A DNA stretch of 54,812 nt from Sphingomonadaceae bacterium (GTDB lineage Bacteria; Pseudomonadota; Alphaproteobacteria; Sphingomonadales; Sphingomonadaceae). The stretch covers positions 1 through 54,812 of the forward strand of contig JANYEY010000062.1 of assembly GCA_025359685.1 (NCBI GenBank), read 5' to 3'. Shown here piece by piece: positions 11,310 to 20,131 of the stretch (the first letter of the stretch is position 1; each line of letters begins with the position of its first letter). The position numbers and the translations under genes are program-made. The notes below the pieces were generated by a model that saw nothing but the letters and a program-made list of their open reading frames with translations, was not told where the DNA came from and did no database searches.

Positions 11310-11404
11310 GCCAATTCACTCCCGTGCTCCAGACAGCCGAGTGTCCAGGCAGGGTGCGGAGTTAGCAGCAGGGTGCAGGCTGCGCCAGTGCGACGCGGTG
11401 CAGT

Positions 11405-13780
11405 TCAGGCGCGCTTGCGGTGTGAATACGTCTGTGAGACGAGGACCTTGCGCTGGCGGGGCAACCGCACCGGAGCAATCGGGGGCACCGGCAATTGCGC
11501 GCTGCGGGGATGATATTCCTCGCTGGGCAGCGCTTTGCCGAACAGCCAACCCTGGACCATGCGGCAACCCTGTGCCTTCAATTGGTCGAGCTGGTCGGGT
11601 TCCTCAACCCCTTCGGCCAGCGTGCACATCCCCAACGCATTGGCGAGCCCGATCATCGAGGCGACGATGGCGCGCGATTCCGCGCGGGTCGAGAGGCTGG
11701 AAATGAAGCTGCGATCGATCTTGATCTTGTCGAACGGGAAGCTGAGCAGATAGTTCAGCGAAGCATAGCCGGTGCCGAAATCGTCAAGCGCGATCTTCAG
11801 GCCCAAGGCCTGCATCCGGCACAGTATATCGATATTGGCTTCGGTATCGCCCAGCAGCACGCCTTCGGTAATCTCGAATTCGACCCGTCCGGGCGCAATC
11901 CCGGTCTCGCCCAGGGCATTGACGATTACCGGGAGCAGGTTGGGGCTGGAAAACTGGATCGGCGAGAGGTTGATCGCGATCACCTCTTCGCCCGGCCAGC
12001 TCGCGGCTTCGGCAAAGGCCGTGCGGATCACCCATTCGCCGATCGGCACGATCAGCCCGGTTTCCTCGGCGATCGGGATGAACACATCGGGCGGGACCAG
12101 CCCGCGAACCGGATGCTGCCAGCGCAGCAGCGCCTCGTAACCGGTCTTCACTTCGCTCGCGACATCGACCAGCGGTTGGAGAAACAGCTTGAGCTCGCCG
12201 CGGCCAACGGCGTGGCGCAGGTCGCGGGCCAGCGTGTGGCGCTCATGGAGCCGCGCATCCATTTCCGGTTCGAACATTTCCCAATTGCCGCGACCGCCAG
12301 TCTTAGCTGCGCCCAGCGCAATATCGGCATAGCTTTGCAGCTGCGCCTGTTGGTCGGTGTGGAACGGGGCGAGCGCAATCCCCAGGCTGATCCCGCAGGG
12401 CAGCTCGGTGCCCTCGGCCATCAAGGGTTCGCTCAGCGTCAGCGTCAGCAATTCGGCCAGCCGCACTGCATGATCGCAGGCATCGCCGCCGCTGACCGCA
12501 ATCGCGAACTCGTCGCTGCCCAGCCGTGCGACCATCGGCTCGCTCCCGCCAAGCCCGCTGGACCCAACTACCGACACCAGCCGATTGGCGAACAGCCGCA
12601 GGAATGCATCGCCGACCGAATGGCCGTGCATATCGTTGATGCTCTTGAAATGATCGATGTCGAGCAGCAGCAAGGCGATGTGTTCGCCGTCCTGGTGATT
12701 ATTGAACAGGCCCGACAGCGCCTGATTGAACTGGGTGCGGTTGGGCAGGCCGGTGAGCGCGTCGAAATGCGCCATCTGCTGCGCGCGTTGCTCCGCCTGG
12801 CGGAGCTCGGTAACGTCGGAAATGACCCCGCGGTAATGCACGCCGTCGCCCGAGTAGCTGGGGCGGCCGCTGATCGACCACCAGCGTGGCCCGGTTTCAC
12901 CCAACCCATCGAGCGCGACCACCAAAGAACGCAGCGGGCGGCCGGACATGAGCGCCTGCTCCAGCTCGTCACGGCTGGCGCCCGGGGCAAGCAGCGTCGG
13001 CAGATGCCTTCCAGCCAACTGTTCGGCGCCGCCGCCGGCCGCCTTGGCAAAGCGCGCCGAAACGTTGATCAGGCAGCGCTCGCGATCGAGCTCGAACAGC
13101 CAGTCGAAGCCGTTCTCTTCGTATTCGTTAAGCAGCAGTTTGACGGTCCGCGCCGCACTGTGAAGATCGCGGTCGGACAGGATCCGGCTGACGAACAGGT
13201 CATGTGCGGTATAGGCCATGCGCACCAGCAGCGCGCTTGCCACCATCAGGACGGCAATCGTCGCCAGCGCGATCAAGCCGGCATTCTGGCCGATCCCGAT
13301 GGCCAGGCCGAGGGCCTGGGTGATGACGTAGATCTTGGCGGCGCTGGGCAAGGTTCGCACGGTATAAGCGGCTGAGGCGATCTGGGTCACGGCGCAAACC
13401 GCCAGCAGCAGCTGCGTGGCCGGCGAAATGTGCGGCAGCCACAGCGCTGCCAGGATGCCGATATTGAGCCCGAGCCACAGCGAATTCCACCAGAAGGCCG
13501 AGATGATCTTGGCGCTGCGGCGGCGGCGGCGGCCGCGCTCGATCCCTTCGGCGAGCCACAGGCGGTGCAAGCATGCCGCAACCATCGTGCTGCCGAACAG
13601 CGCAATGTGGGCGGCAGGAATTTGTCCGGTCAGTGCCAGCACCAACATCGCCGCATTCAGCAGGCTGCCAAAGACCAGCGGACGCACCATCCGGATGTGC
13701 GCGGAAATGAGCCGATTATCGACCCAATCGCGCAGCTCTTCCGGAATGGCGACGCGGAGCGCCGCCTGCTTGCTGACCAT
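11405..13780 (-). CDS. Membrane GGDEF-EAL protein (cyclic-di-GMP turnover)
   Basis: 791-residue signalling protein at the inner membrane. The N-terminal 190 residues hold about five to six hydrophobic helices (for example VFGSLLNAAMLVLALTG). A PAS-like segment follows (about 215-330), then GGDEF (about 335-500) and EAL (about 510-755). The GGDEF signature near residue 420 reads ARLGSDEF, with Ser in the second position, and no RxxD inhibitory site precedes it. The EAL side is intact: YEALLRW near 550, EITEGVLL and DDFGTGYASL. The protein may therefore act mainly as a phosphodiesterase. It lies divergent to the M20 peptidase. Confidence 0.93.
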   Translation of the reverse strand: MVSKQAALRVAIPEELRDWVDNRLISAHIRMVRPLVFGSLLNAAMLVLALTGQIPAAHIALFGSTMVAACLHRLWLAEGIERGRRRRRSAKIISAFWWNSLWLGLNIGILAALWLPHISPATQLLLAVCAVTQIASAAYTVRTLPSAAKIYVITQALGLAIGIGQNAGLIALATIAVLMVASALLVRMAYTAHDLFVSRILSDRDLHSAARTVKLLLNEYEENGFDWLFELDRERCLINVSARFAKAAGGGAEQLAGRHLPTLLAPGASRDELEQALMSGRPLRSLVVALDGLGETGPRWWSISGRPSYSGDGVHYRGVISDVTELRQAEQRAQQMAHFDALTGLPNRTQFNQALSGLFNNHQDGEHIALLLLDIDHFKSINDMHGHSVGDAFLRLFANRLVSVVGSSGLGGSEPMVARLGSDEFAIAVSGGDACDHAVRLAELLTLTLSEPLMAEGTELPCGISLGIALAPFHTDQQAQLQSYADIALGAAKTGGRGNWEMFEPEMDARLHERHTLARDLRHAVGRGELKLFLQPLVDVASEVKTGYEALLRWQHPVRGLVPPDVFIPIAEETGLIVPIGEWVIRTAFAEAASWPGEEVIAINLSPIQFSSPNLLPVIVNALGETGIAPGRVEFEITEGVLLGDTEANIDILCRMQALGLKIALDDFGTGYASLNYLLSFPFDKIKIDRSFISSLSTRAESRAIVASMIGLANALGMCTLAEGVEEPDQLDQLKAQGCRMVQGWLFGKALPSEEYHPRSAQLPVPPIAPVRLPRQRKVLVSQTYSHRKRA

Positions 13781-13933
13781 AAGTATTCGCCGACCCTGAT
13801 TTTTTGGCAGTGCTCATCTAGGCGCAGGGCCGTTAATTTTGTGTGAGGCAGGCGGATCGGCAATAGTTGGCCCGTGCACGCTTTACCCTGAGCGCGCCAT
13901 GTGCCTAAACCCTGCGTCACAGGAGAATCGCCC

Positions 13934-15349
13934 ATGCGCTACGCCTTCACGCCGCTCATCATCGCCCTGCTCGCCGGGATCGCCGCGCCGCAGCTGGCCG
14001 CCCGTCCGGCCAAACCGGCTTCGCATCCGGTCGCTGAAGCGCAGGCGCTGACCCTCGCCAAGCAGCTGATCGCACTCCGCTCGGTCGAGGGCACGGGCAA
14101 CAAGACTGGTGAGGCGATGCAGGTGGTCAAGCAGGCGCTGGTCGCAGGCGGCTGGCAGGATAACCAAATCGAAATCACCCCGTTTGCTGATACCGCCTAC
14201 CTGATTGCGACCTGGCCGGGCAGCGACCCCAGCCTCAAGCCGCTGGTCATTTCCGGGCACATTGACGTGGTCGAGGCCAAACCTGCGGACTGGGAGCGCG
14301 ATCCATTTACTCCGGTGGTCGAGAACGGGTACTTGTTCGGCCGGGGGGCGAGCGACATGAAGTTCGATGCGGCGCTCGCAACCTCCAGCCTGATCGAGCT
14401 GCGCCGCTCGGGCTACAAGCCCAAGCGGACCATCATTCTGCAGTTCTCGGGCGACGAGGAAACGACGATGCGCACCTCGCGCGTGATCGCCAAGCAATTG
14501 GCGGGTGCCGAACTGGTGCTCAACATCGATGGCGGCGGCGGGACGCTCGACGAGAAGACTGGCAAGCCGCTGTACTGGACCTGGCAGGGCGCGGAGAAAA
14601 CCTACGACGATTACCAGCTCGAAGTGACCAACCCGGGCGGGCACAGCTCAGCCCCGCGCCCGGTCAATGCGATCGTCCAGCTCGCCGCTGCGCTCGAAAA
14701 GGTCGGCGCCTACCACTTCAAGCCCGAACTCAGCCCGCTGACCAAGGCCTATTTCGAAAAGGCCGCCGCGTTCGAAGGCGATCCCAAGCTCGCCGGGGCC
14801 ATGCGCGCCTTCGCCGCCAACCCGAACGACGAAGCCGCCGCCGCGACCTTGCGCGCCAGCCCCAGCTACGTCGGCAAGATCGGCACGACCTGCGTCGCGA
14901 CGATGATTTCGGGCGGGCACGCGCAGAACGCGCTGCCGCAGCGCGCCACTGCGAACATCAACTGCCGGGTTTTCCCTGGTCACTCCCGTGAGGAGATCCG
15001 CCAGAACCTTGAGCAAGTTATTGGGATGCCCGACGTGAAGGTGACAGCGACTTCGGGTGAAGATTCGATTTCAGCCCCAGCATCGCCGATGCGGCCCGAT
15101 TTCACCGGCGCGGTCGAGAAGGCAATGCACCTGATCAATCCGGGGTTGCCGATCTTCCCCAGCCAAGCCTCGGGCGCTTCGGATTCGATGTGGTACCGGG
15201 CCTTGGGCGTGCCAAGCTATGGCGCAAGCCCCGTGTTTTCCAAGGATTCAGAAGACTTCGCGCACGGGCTCAACGAACGCATTCCGCTCAGCAACACCGC
15301 ACCGGGGGTCACCTATTACCTGAGCCTGTTCACCGACTTGTCGAAATAA
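13934..15349 (+). CDS. Secreted M20 family metallopeptidase
   Basis: 471-residue di-zinc peptidase of the M20/M28 carboxypeptidase-dipeptidase type, probably periplasmic. A signal peptide is visible at residues 1-24 (MRYAFTPLIIALLAGIAA). Metal and catalytic motifs occur in order: SGHIDVV, GRGASDMKFDAA, SGDEETT (Glu-Glu pair), NIDGGG and HSSAPRPVNA, with HGLNERI near the C-terminus. The start is chosen at 13934 because AGGAG sits at 13921-13925. The 3' end overlaps the convergent TetR gene by 20 bases. Confidence 0.9.
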   Translation: MRYAFTPLIIALLAGIAAPQLAARPAKPASHPVAEAQALTLAKQLIALRSVEGTGNKTGEAMQVVKQALVAGGWQDNQIEITPFADTAYLIATWPGSDPSLKPLVISGHIDVVEAKPADWERDPFTPVVENGYLFGRGASDMKFDAALATSSLIELRRSGYKPKRTIILQFSGDEETTMRTSRVIAKQLAGAELVLNIDGGGGTLDEKTGKPLYWTWQGAEKTYDDYQLEVTNPGGHSSAPRPVNAIVQLAAALEKVGAYHFKPELSPLTKAYFEKAAAFEGDPKLAGAMRAFAANPNDEAAAATLRASPSYVGKIGTTCVATMISGGHAQNALPQRATANINCRVFPGHSREEIRQNLEQVIGMPDVKVTATSGEDSISAPASPMRPDFTGAVEKAMHLINPGLPIFPSQASGASDSMWYRALGVPSYGASPVFSKDSEDFAHGLNERIPLSNTAPGVTYYLSLFTDLSK

Positions 15350-15953
15350 GCCGGTCGAGCGCGGCGCGGGCGATTTCGCACGCTTCCGCCGCGCTGAACG
15401 CGTGCGGTGACAGGCACAGTTCGAGCCACAGCCCGTCGACCAGCGCGGTGATCGCGATGGCGGCGTGGCGCAGTTCGGCCGGGGCCAAGCCGCAGGCGGC
15501 GAGAAGGGCTTCGAGCGACCCGCGAAACCGGGCGTATTGCTCGTCGTGCTGGCGGGCGATCTCGGGCCGCGACCGCGCAAGGCTCCAGAATGCGATCCAC
15601 GTCGCCAGCAATTCGCCCGACGCGACCGGCGGGGCAAAGCTGGCGGTAACATAGGCATCGAGCCGCGCCCGGGGCTCCGGCCCGGCAGCATCGAGCGCTG
15701 CGCCGATCGCCTCGCTGACCTGTGCTTCGACGTGGCCGTAAGTCTCAGCCACCAGGGCGTCGATCCCGGCGAAGTAGTGTCCGACCAATCCCGGTGAGAC
15801 CCCTGCTTCCAGCGCGATCGCCCGCACCGACACGCTGGCCGCGCCGCCTTGTGCAAGCACGCGGGCGCAGGCCTCGATCAGGCTGAGGCGGCGCGCATCG
15901 GGCTCCGCCCGCGTAAAGGCACGCTGGGCGCGGGTGAAAGCAGGTGTGCTCAC
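15330..15953 (-). CDS. TetR-family regulator, BetI-like
   Basis: DNA-binding repressor. The HTH lies at about residues 30-60 (ASVSVRAIALEAGVSPGLVG followed by HYF), and the C-terminal half has a WIAFWSLARS pattern like BetI-type TetR C-domains. It is divergent from the Rieske oxygenase operon and probably controls it; candidate operator repeats lie in the 59-bp gap. The GTG at 15953 is taken as start, giving about 207 residues; the frame remains open to 16034, so a longer protein cannot be excluded. BetI itself senses choline, but the ligand here is unknown. Confidence 0.83.
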   Translation of the reverse strand: MSTPAFTRAQRAFTRAEPDARRLSLIEACARVLAQGGAASVSVRAIALEAGVSPGLVGHYFAGIDALVAETYGHVEAQVSEAIGAALDAAGPEPRARLDAYVTASFAPPVASGELLATWIAFWSLARSRPEIARQHDEQYARFRGSLEALLAACGLAPAELRHAAIAITALVDGLWLELCLSPHAFSAAEACEIARAALDRLISTSR

Positions 15954-15964
15954 TTGCGGCAGGG

Positions 15965-15993
15965 TAACACTTGTTATACGATCGTCCAACAAG
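15965..15993. promoter_or_regulatory. Candidate TetR operator between the regulator and the Rieske operon
   Basis: TAACA-CT-TGTTA (15965-15976) is a perfect inverted repeat. An overlapping wider pair CTTGTT (15970-15975) / AACAAG (15988-15993) is spaced as TetR operators often are. Its position in the short divergent gap supports a role in control of both genes; function is inferred. Confidence 0.45.
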
Positions 15994-16012
15994 CGATTGG
16001 AGAATCGGGACA

Positions 16013-17197
16013 GTGGCGAGCAGTCCGGCATCATACCGCGCGGAAATCGATGGGTTGACCGTCGATCCCGATGCCGATTTCTCGCTGCCGGGCTGGATCT
16101 ATCACGATCCCGAATACTTCGCTGTGGAGATGGAACGGGTAATCCGCCCGTCGTGGCAGATCGTCTGCCATGTCAATGAAATCCCCGAAGCGGGCGATTA
16201 CCGCACGATCGAATACCTCGGCGAAAGCGTGATCGTGATCCGCGGGGCTGACGGCGAAGTGCGCGCCTTCAGCAACGTCTGCCGCCACCGCGCGATGCGG
16301 CTGGTCGAAGGTTCGGGCGGCTGCGCGAAGAAGCTGGTTTGCCCGTATCATGCCTGGACTTACGAACCCGACGGGCGGCTCACCGGGGTGCCCTCGCGCA
16401 GCGAATATCCGGCACTCAAGCTGGAAGAGAATGGGCTCCAGCCAGTCGCGCTCGACCTGTGGCGCGGGTTCGCCTTCGTCTGCCTCGATGATCGCGGGTT
16501 CCCCAAACCCAGCGAAATGATGGCCCCCTTCGAGGCGGAGATCGAACCCTACAAGTTCGAACAGATGCAGCCGATGGGCGCGGTCCGTCACCGTCCGCGC
16601 GCCGTCAACTGGAAGAACGTCGGCGATAATTATTCGGACAACCTGCACATCCCGGTCGCGCACGACGGCCTCACCCGGCTGGTCGGCAAGTCGTACCGGA
16701 TCGAAGCGCATGGCTGGGCCGACCGGCTGTATGGCGAGGTGGTGCGGAACGAGAAGCAGAACTTCTGGGAGCGGTTCTATCGCGAGCATTTACCAAGGAT
16801 CGAACACCTGTCCGATCAAGAGCACGGGCGCTGGCTCTATTTCAAGCTGTGGCCCAACATGGCGTTCGATATCTACGCCGACCAGATCGATTTCATGCAG
16901 TGGATCCCGACCTCGCCGACCACCTGCTTGCTGCGCGAGGTGGCCTATTGCCTGCCGGACGACCGCAGAGAAATGAAGCTTGCTCGCTATGCCAACTGGC
17001 GGATCAACCGCGTGGTCAATGCCGAGGACACCTGGCTGATCGGGCAGGTCCAGCAAGGTATGGCCAGCCGCAGCTATAGCGTCGGCCCGCTCGCCACCAG
17101 CGAAGTCTGCCTGCGCAGCTTTGCCCGCAAGATTCGCACCCTGATCCCCGAGGCACGGTTGCCTCACGCGCCGACCCCCGGCTGGAGCAAAGCATGA
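16013..17197 (+). CDS. Rieske non-heme iron oxygenase, alpha subunit
   Basis: 394-residue oxygenase component that should use O2 and reducing equivalents to hydroxylate or demethylate a substrate. The Rieske [2Fe-2S] motif CRHRAM...CPYHAW (C-x-H near residue 88, C-x2-H near 109) is followed by a mononuclear iron site DNLHIPVAH (D-x2-H-x4-H near 211). GTG 16013 is preferred, with GGAG at 15999-16002; an upstream TTG start is less likely. Its stop overlaps the next gene's ATG (ATGA, 17194-17197). No ferredoxin or reductase gene lies in the window, so the electron donor must be elsewhere or be the downstream flavoprotein. A BetI-like repressor hints at a quaternary amine, but this is speculation. 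Confidence 0.92.
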   Translation: MASSPASYRAEIDGLTVDPDADFSLPGWIYHDPEYFAVEMERVIRPSWQIVCHVNEIPEAGDYRTIEYLGESVIVIRGADGEVRAFSNVCRHRAMRLVEGSGGCAKKLVCPYHAWTYEPDGRLTGVPSRSEYPALKLEENGLQPVALDLWRGFAFVCLDDRGFPKPSEMMAPFEAEIEPYKFEQMQPMGAVRHRPRAVNWKNVGDNYSDNLHIPVAHDGLTRLVGKSYRIEAHGWADRLYGEVVRNEKQNFWERFYREHLPRIEHLSDQEHGRWLYFKLWPNMAFDIYADQIDFMQWIPTSPTTCLLREVAYCLPDDRREMKLARYANWRINRVVNAEDTWLIGQVQQGMASRSYSVGPLATSEVCLRSFARKIRTLIPEARLPHAPTPGWSKA

Positions 17198-18792
17198 CCA
17201 AGACTTACGACGCGCTGATCATCGGCGGCGGGCATAATGGCCTCGTCTGCGCGTTCTATCTCGCCAAGGCGGGGATGCGGGTGCGGGTGCTCGAACGGCG
17301 GCACATCGTTGGCGGCGCGGCGGTGACCGAGGAATTCCATCCCGGCTTCCGCAACTCGACCGCGAGCTACACGGTCAGCCTGCTGCGCCCCAAGGTCATT
17401 CAGGACATGCGGCTGCACGATTACGGCTACCGCGTGATCGAGCGGACGATCTCGAACTTCTTCCCGTTCGCCGATGATTACATCAAGCTTGGTGGCGGCG
17501 CTGGCCGCACCGAGGCAGAATTTGCGCGGTTCTCGAAGAAGGACGCGGCGGCATACCCGGCGTACGATGCGGCGCTTGAAAAGGTTGCCAACGTGCTGCG
17601 CGATCTCAGCCTCAAGATCCCGCCCAATCTTGGCGGCGGACTGCCTGCCTTGATGGCGGCGGCCAAGCAGGGCTGGCCGATGGCGCAGCTCGATATCGAC
17701 GTGCAGCGCGACGTGCTCGACATGTTCACCAAGTCGGCGCGCAGCTTCCTCGATGGCTGGTTCGAGCATGACTACGTGCAGAGCGCCTTCGCCTTTGACG
17801 CGGTGGTCGGCAACTACGCCGGGGTTTCGACCCCCGGCTCGGCTTACGTGTTGCTCCACCACGTGTTCGGCGAAGTGAACGGCAAGCTGGGTGCCTGGGG
17901 CCACTCGGTCGGCGGGATGGGCGCGATCACTCAGGCGATGGCCCGCGCCTGTGAGGATGCCGGGGTGGAGATCAGCCTTGAAGCCCCGGTCAAGCAGGTC
18001 CTGGTTGATGGCGGCAAGGTCACCGGTGTGAAGCTCGAAAGCGGCGAAGAAATTGCCGCGAGCATTGTCGCATCGAACGCTGGCCCGGCGCTGCTGTACC
18101 CGCAACTGGTCGATCCGAGCGACCTCAGCGAGGAATTCAAGCGCCGGATCAAGGGCTTCAAGGCCTGCTCGGGCACTTTCCGGATGAATGTCGCGCTGAG
18201 CGAATTGCCCTCGTTCACCGTGCTGCCGGGCAAGGAACGCGCCGAGCATCACACCGCCGGGATCATCATCGCGCCGGGCATGGATTACATGGATCAGGCC
18301 TATTACGACGCAGTCCAGCACGGTTGGTCGAAGAAGCCGATCGTCGAGATCAAGATCCCCAGCACGGTCGATGACAGCCTCGCCCCGCCGGGACAGCACG
18401 TCGCCAGTCTGTTCTGCCAGCAGTTCGATCCCAAGGTCGATTGGGACACACACCGCGAGGCGGTCGCCGATATGATTATCGATACGGTCAACGACCACGC
18501 GCCCAACTTCAAGGCTTCTGTGATCGCAACCCAGATCCATTCCCCGCTCGACCTGGAGCGCAAGTTCGGGCTGATCGGCGGCGATATCATGCACGGCAAC
18601 ATGGGGCTCGACCAGCTATGGTCGGCGCGGCCGGTGCTGGGGCATGGTGATTATCGCGGGCCCATCAAAGGGCTCTACATGTGCGGCGCGGGGACTCATC
18701 CGGGCGGCGGCGTAACCGGCGCGCCGGGGCACAATGCCGCCGCGGCTATTCTGCAGGACCGGCCGCTGCTGCGGAAGATTTTGCGGAGCTGA
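17194..18792 (+). CDS. FAD-dependent oxidoreductase, phytoene-desaturase/PYROXD2 type
   Basis: 532-residue flavoprotein. The N-terminus has the dinucleotide motif IIGGGHNGLVCAFYLAKAG, then the LERRHIVGGAA FAD loop, and the C-terminus ends with the FAD-binding GLYMCGAGTHPGGGVTGAPG typical of carotenoid desaturase-like and PYROXD2-like proteins. Coupled to the Rieske oxygenase by a four-base overlap, it should act on the same substrate route, as a desaturase/oxidase or redox partner. The 3' end overlaps the convergent APC transporter by 47 bases. No carotenoid genes are adjacent, so a pigment role is not supported. Confidence 0.88.
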   Translation: MTKTYDALIIGGGHNGLVCAFYLAKAGMRVRVLERRHIVGGAAVTEEFHPGFRNSTASYTVSLLRPKVIQDMRLHDYGYRVIERTISNFFPFADDYIKLGGGAGRTEAEFARFSKKDAAAYPAYDAALEKVANVLRDLSLKIPPNLGGGLPALMAAAKQGWPMAQLDIDVQRDVLDMFTKSARSFLDGWFEHDYVQSAFAFDAVVGNYAGVSTPGSAYVLLHHVFGEVNGKLGAWGHSVGGMGAITQAMARACEDAGVEISLEAPVKQVLVDGGKVTGVKLESGEEIAASIVASNAGPALLYPQLVDPSDLSEEFKRRIKGFKACSGTFRMNVALSELPSFTVLPGKERAEHHTAGIIIAPGMDYMDQAYYDAVQHGWSKKPIVEIKIPSTVDDSLAPPGQHVASLFCQQFDPKVDWDTHREAVADMIIDTVNDHAPNFKASVIATQIHSPLDLERKFGLIGGDIMHGNMGLDQLWSARPVLGHGDYRGPIKGLYMCGAGTHPGGGVTGAPGHNAAAAILQDRPLLRKILRS

Positions 18793-20065
18793 CGCCTGCT
18801 GATTTGACGAACGGGTAGAGCGCGAGGCCTGCGGCGATCAGCGCTGCACCGTAACCCATCGCTTCCAAACCCAACCCCCATTCGGCCCACAGCGTGAAGG
18901 CCGCCGCGACCAGCGCAGCGCTTCCAGTCTTCACATTGCGCACCAGCTTGAGCGCAGCCAGCGCGCTCAGGAGATAGGCGACAAGCCCGGCGGCAATGCT
19001 GACCGAGCCGATGAATTCGAACAGCTTGCCCATGCCCTTCTGCGCGTTGAGCAAGGCCATGCCCGACAGCAACAGGCTCGACACGATATGCCCGCGCACG
19101 GGTATGCCGTGCGCGCTCTCCTTGGCGAACCACGCCGGGAAGACCCCGCCGCGCGCCATTGCCCAGGGCATCTCGCCTTGGACCAGAATCCAGCCGTTGA
19201 GCGCCCCGAAGGCGCTGATTGCTGCGAACAGTGCCACCACTTGCGCAATCCCGCTGCCGAAGGTCTTGCCAAGGAAATCGGCGACCGGGGCGGGTGAGGC
19301 TGCGGCTTCCTTGACCGGCATGTAAAAGGCAAAGGCCAGCGAAATGCCTAGATAGATGAGCCCGGTGAACACCACCCCGATCATGGTTGCGCGCGGCACG
19401 TTGCGCGCCGGGTCCTGCACTTTGTCGGCCGGTACGGTAGCCGATTCGAGCCCGAGGAAACCCCAGAACGTCAGCCCGGCAGCGGCCGCGATATTGCCCG
19501 TGGTCAGCGGAACGCCGGGGTCTGGCGCGTGCGGCGCGCCGCTCAGCGCGAACCACAGCGCCAGCAGGATCAGGCCGATCAGCGGCAATATCTTCAGTAC
19601 CGTCGTGATCGCTTGCACACGCCCGGCCGCGCGCACGCCGGCAAGATTGACCAATGTCAGCACCCAGACGAACCCGACCGCGAGCACCGCGGGCAAGCCC
19701 GCAACCGTGCCGATCACCGGGAAGATCAGGCTGAGGTTGCTGACCACGGCAATCGCGATCGCGCCGTTACCGACCCAGGTCATCACCCAGTACGACCACG
19801 CCGCGACATAACCGGCGAGCGGCCCGAACGCGGCATTGGCATAGGCATAGGGCCCGCCGGCACGCGGTATCCGGGCACTGAGCGCGGCGAAAATCACCGC
19901 CAGGCACAGCGCGCCGCCCAGCGTGATGATCCAGCCGATCGCCTGATTCCAGCCGAGCGGGGCCAGCGTCGCGGGCAGGAGATAGATGCCCGATCCGATC
20001 ATGTTGCCGATCACCAGCGCGAGCAGCGCCCAAAAGCCCAGCGCGCGTTTGCCGGTTGCGGTCAT
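18746..20065 (-). CDS. APC-superfamily amino acid permease
   Basis: 439-residue inner-membrane transporter with about twelve hydrophobic helices. The N-terminal IGNMIGSGIYLLPATLAPLG is the substrate-binding unwound TM1 motif of the APC family (GSGI), as in AdiC/YjeH relatives. It should move an amino acid or amine by antiport or proton symport; the substrate cannot be told from sequence. It converges with the flavoprotein gene and is divergent from the TPR-sulfotransferase, with 66 bp between the start codons. Confidence 0.88.
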   Translation of the reverse strand: MTATGKRALGFWALLALVIGNMIGSGIYLLPATLAPLGWNQAIGWIITLGGALCLAVIFAALSARIPRAGGPYAYANAAFGPLAGYVAAWSYWVMTWVGNGAIAIAVVSNLSLIFPVIGTVAGLPAVLAVGFVWVLTLVNLAGVRAAGRVQAITTVLKILPLIGLILLALWFALSGAPHAPDPGVPLTTGNIAAAAGLTFWGFLGLESATVPADKVQDPARNVPRATMIGVVFTGLIYLGISLAFAFYMPVKEAAASPAPVADFLGKTFGSGIAQVVALFAAISAFGALNGWILVQGEMPWAMARGGVFPAWFAKESAHGIPVRGHIVSSLLLSGMALLNAQKGMGKLFEFIGSVSIAAGLVAYLLSALAALKLVRNVKTGSAALVAAAFTLWAEWGLGLEAMGYGAALIAAGLALYPFVKSAGVSSAKSSAAAAGPAE

Positions 20066-20131
20066 GCGTTTTCCCCTTTGCCGGGCAGACTATCGCTTGA
20101 ACTTGGCGCGTCACCATGTTTCTGAAGCGCC

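Noticed and set aside
11495..13375. Long open frame (626 codons) antisense to the GGDEF-EAL gene
   Set aside because: Codon-bias artefact; product rich in His/Gln/Arg without any motif, and the opposite strand has clear domains.
17194..18792. Carotenoid phytoene desaturase (crtI)
   Set aside because: Shares the FAD-binding ends but has no crtB or other pigment genes nearby and is coupled to a Rieske oxygenase; PYROXD2-like is a better fit.
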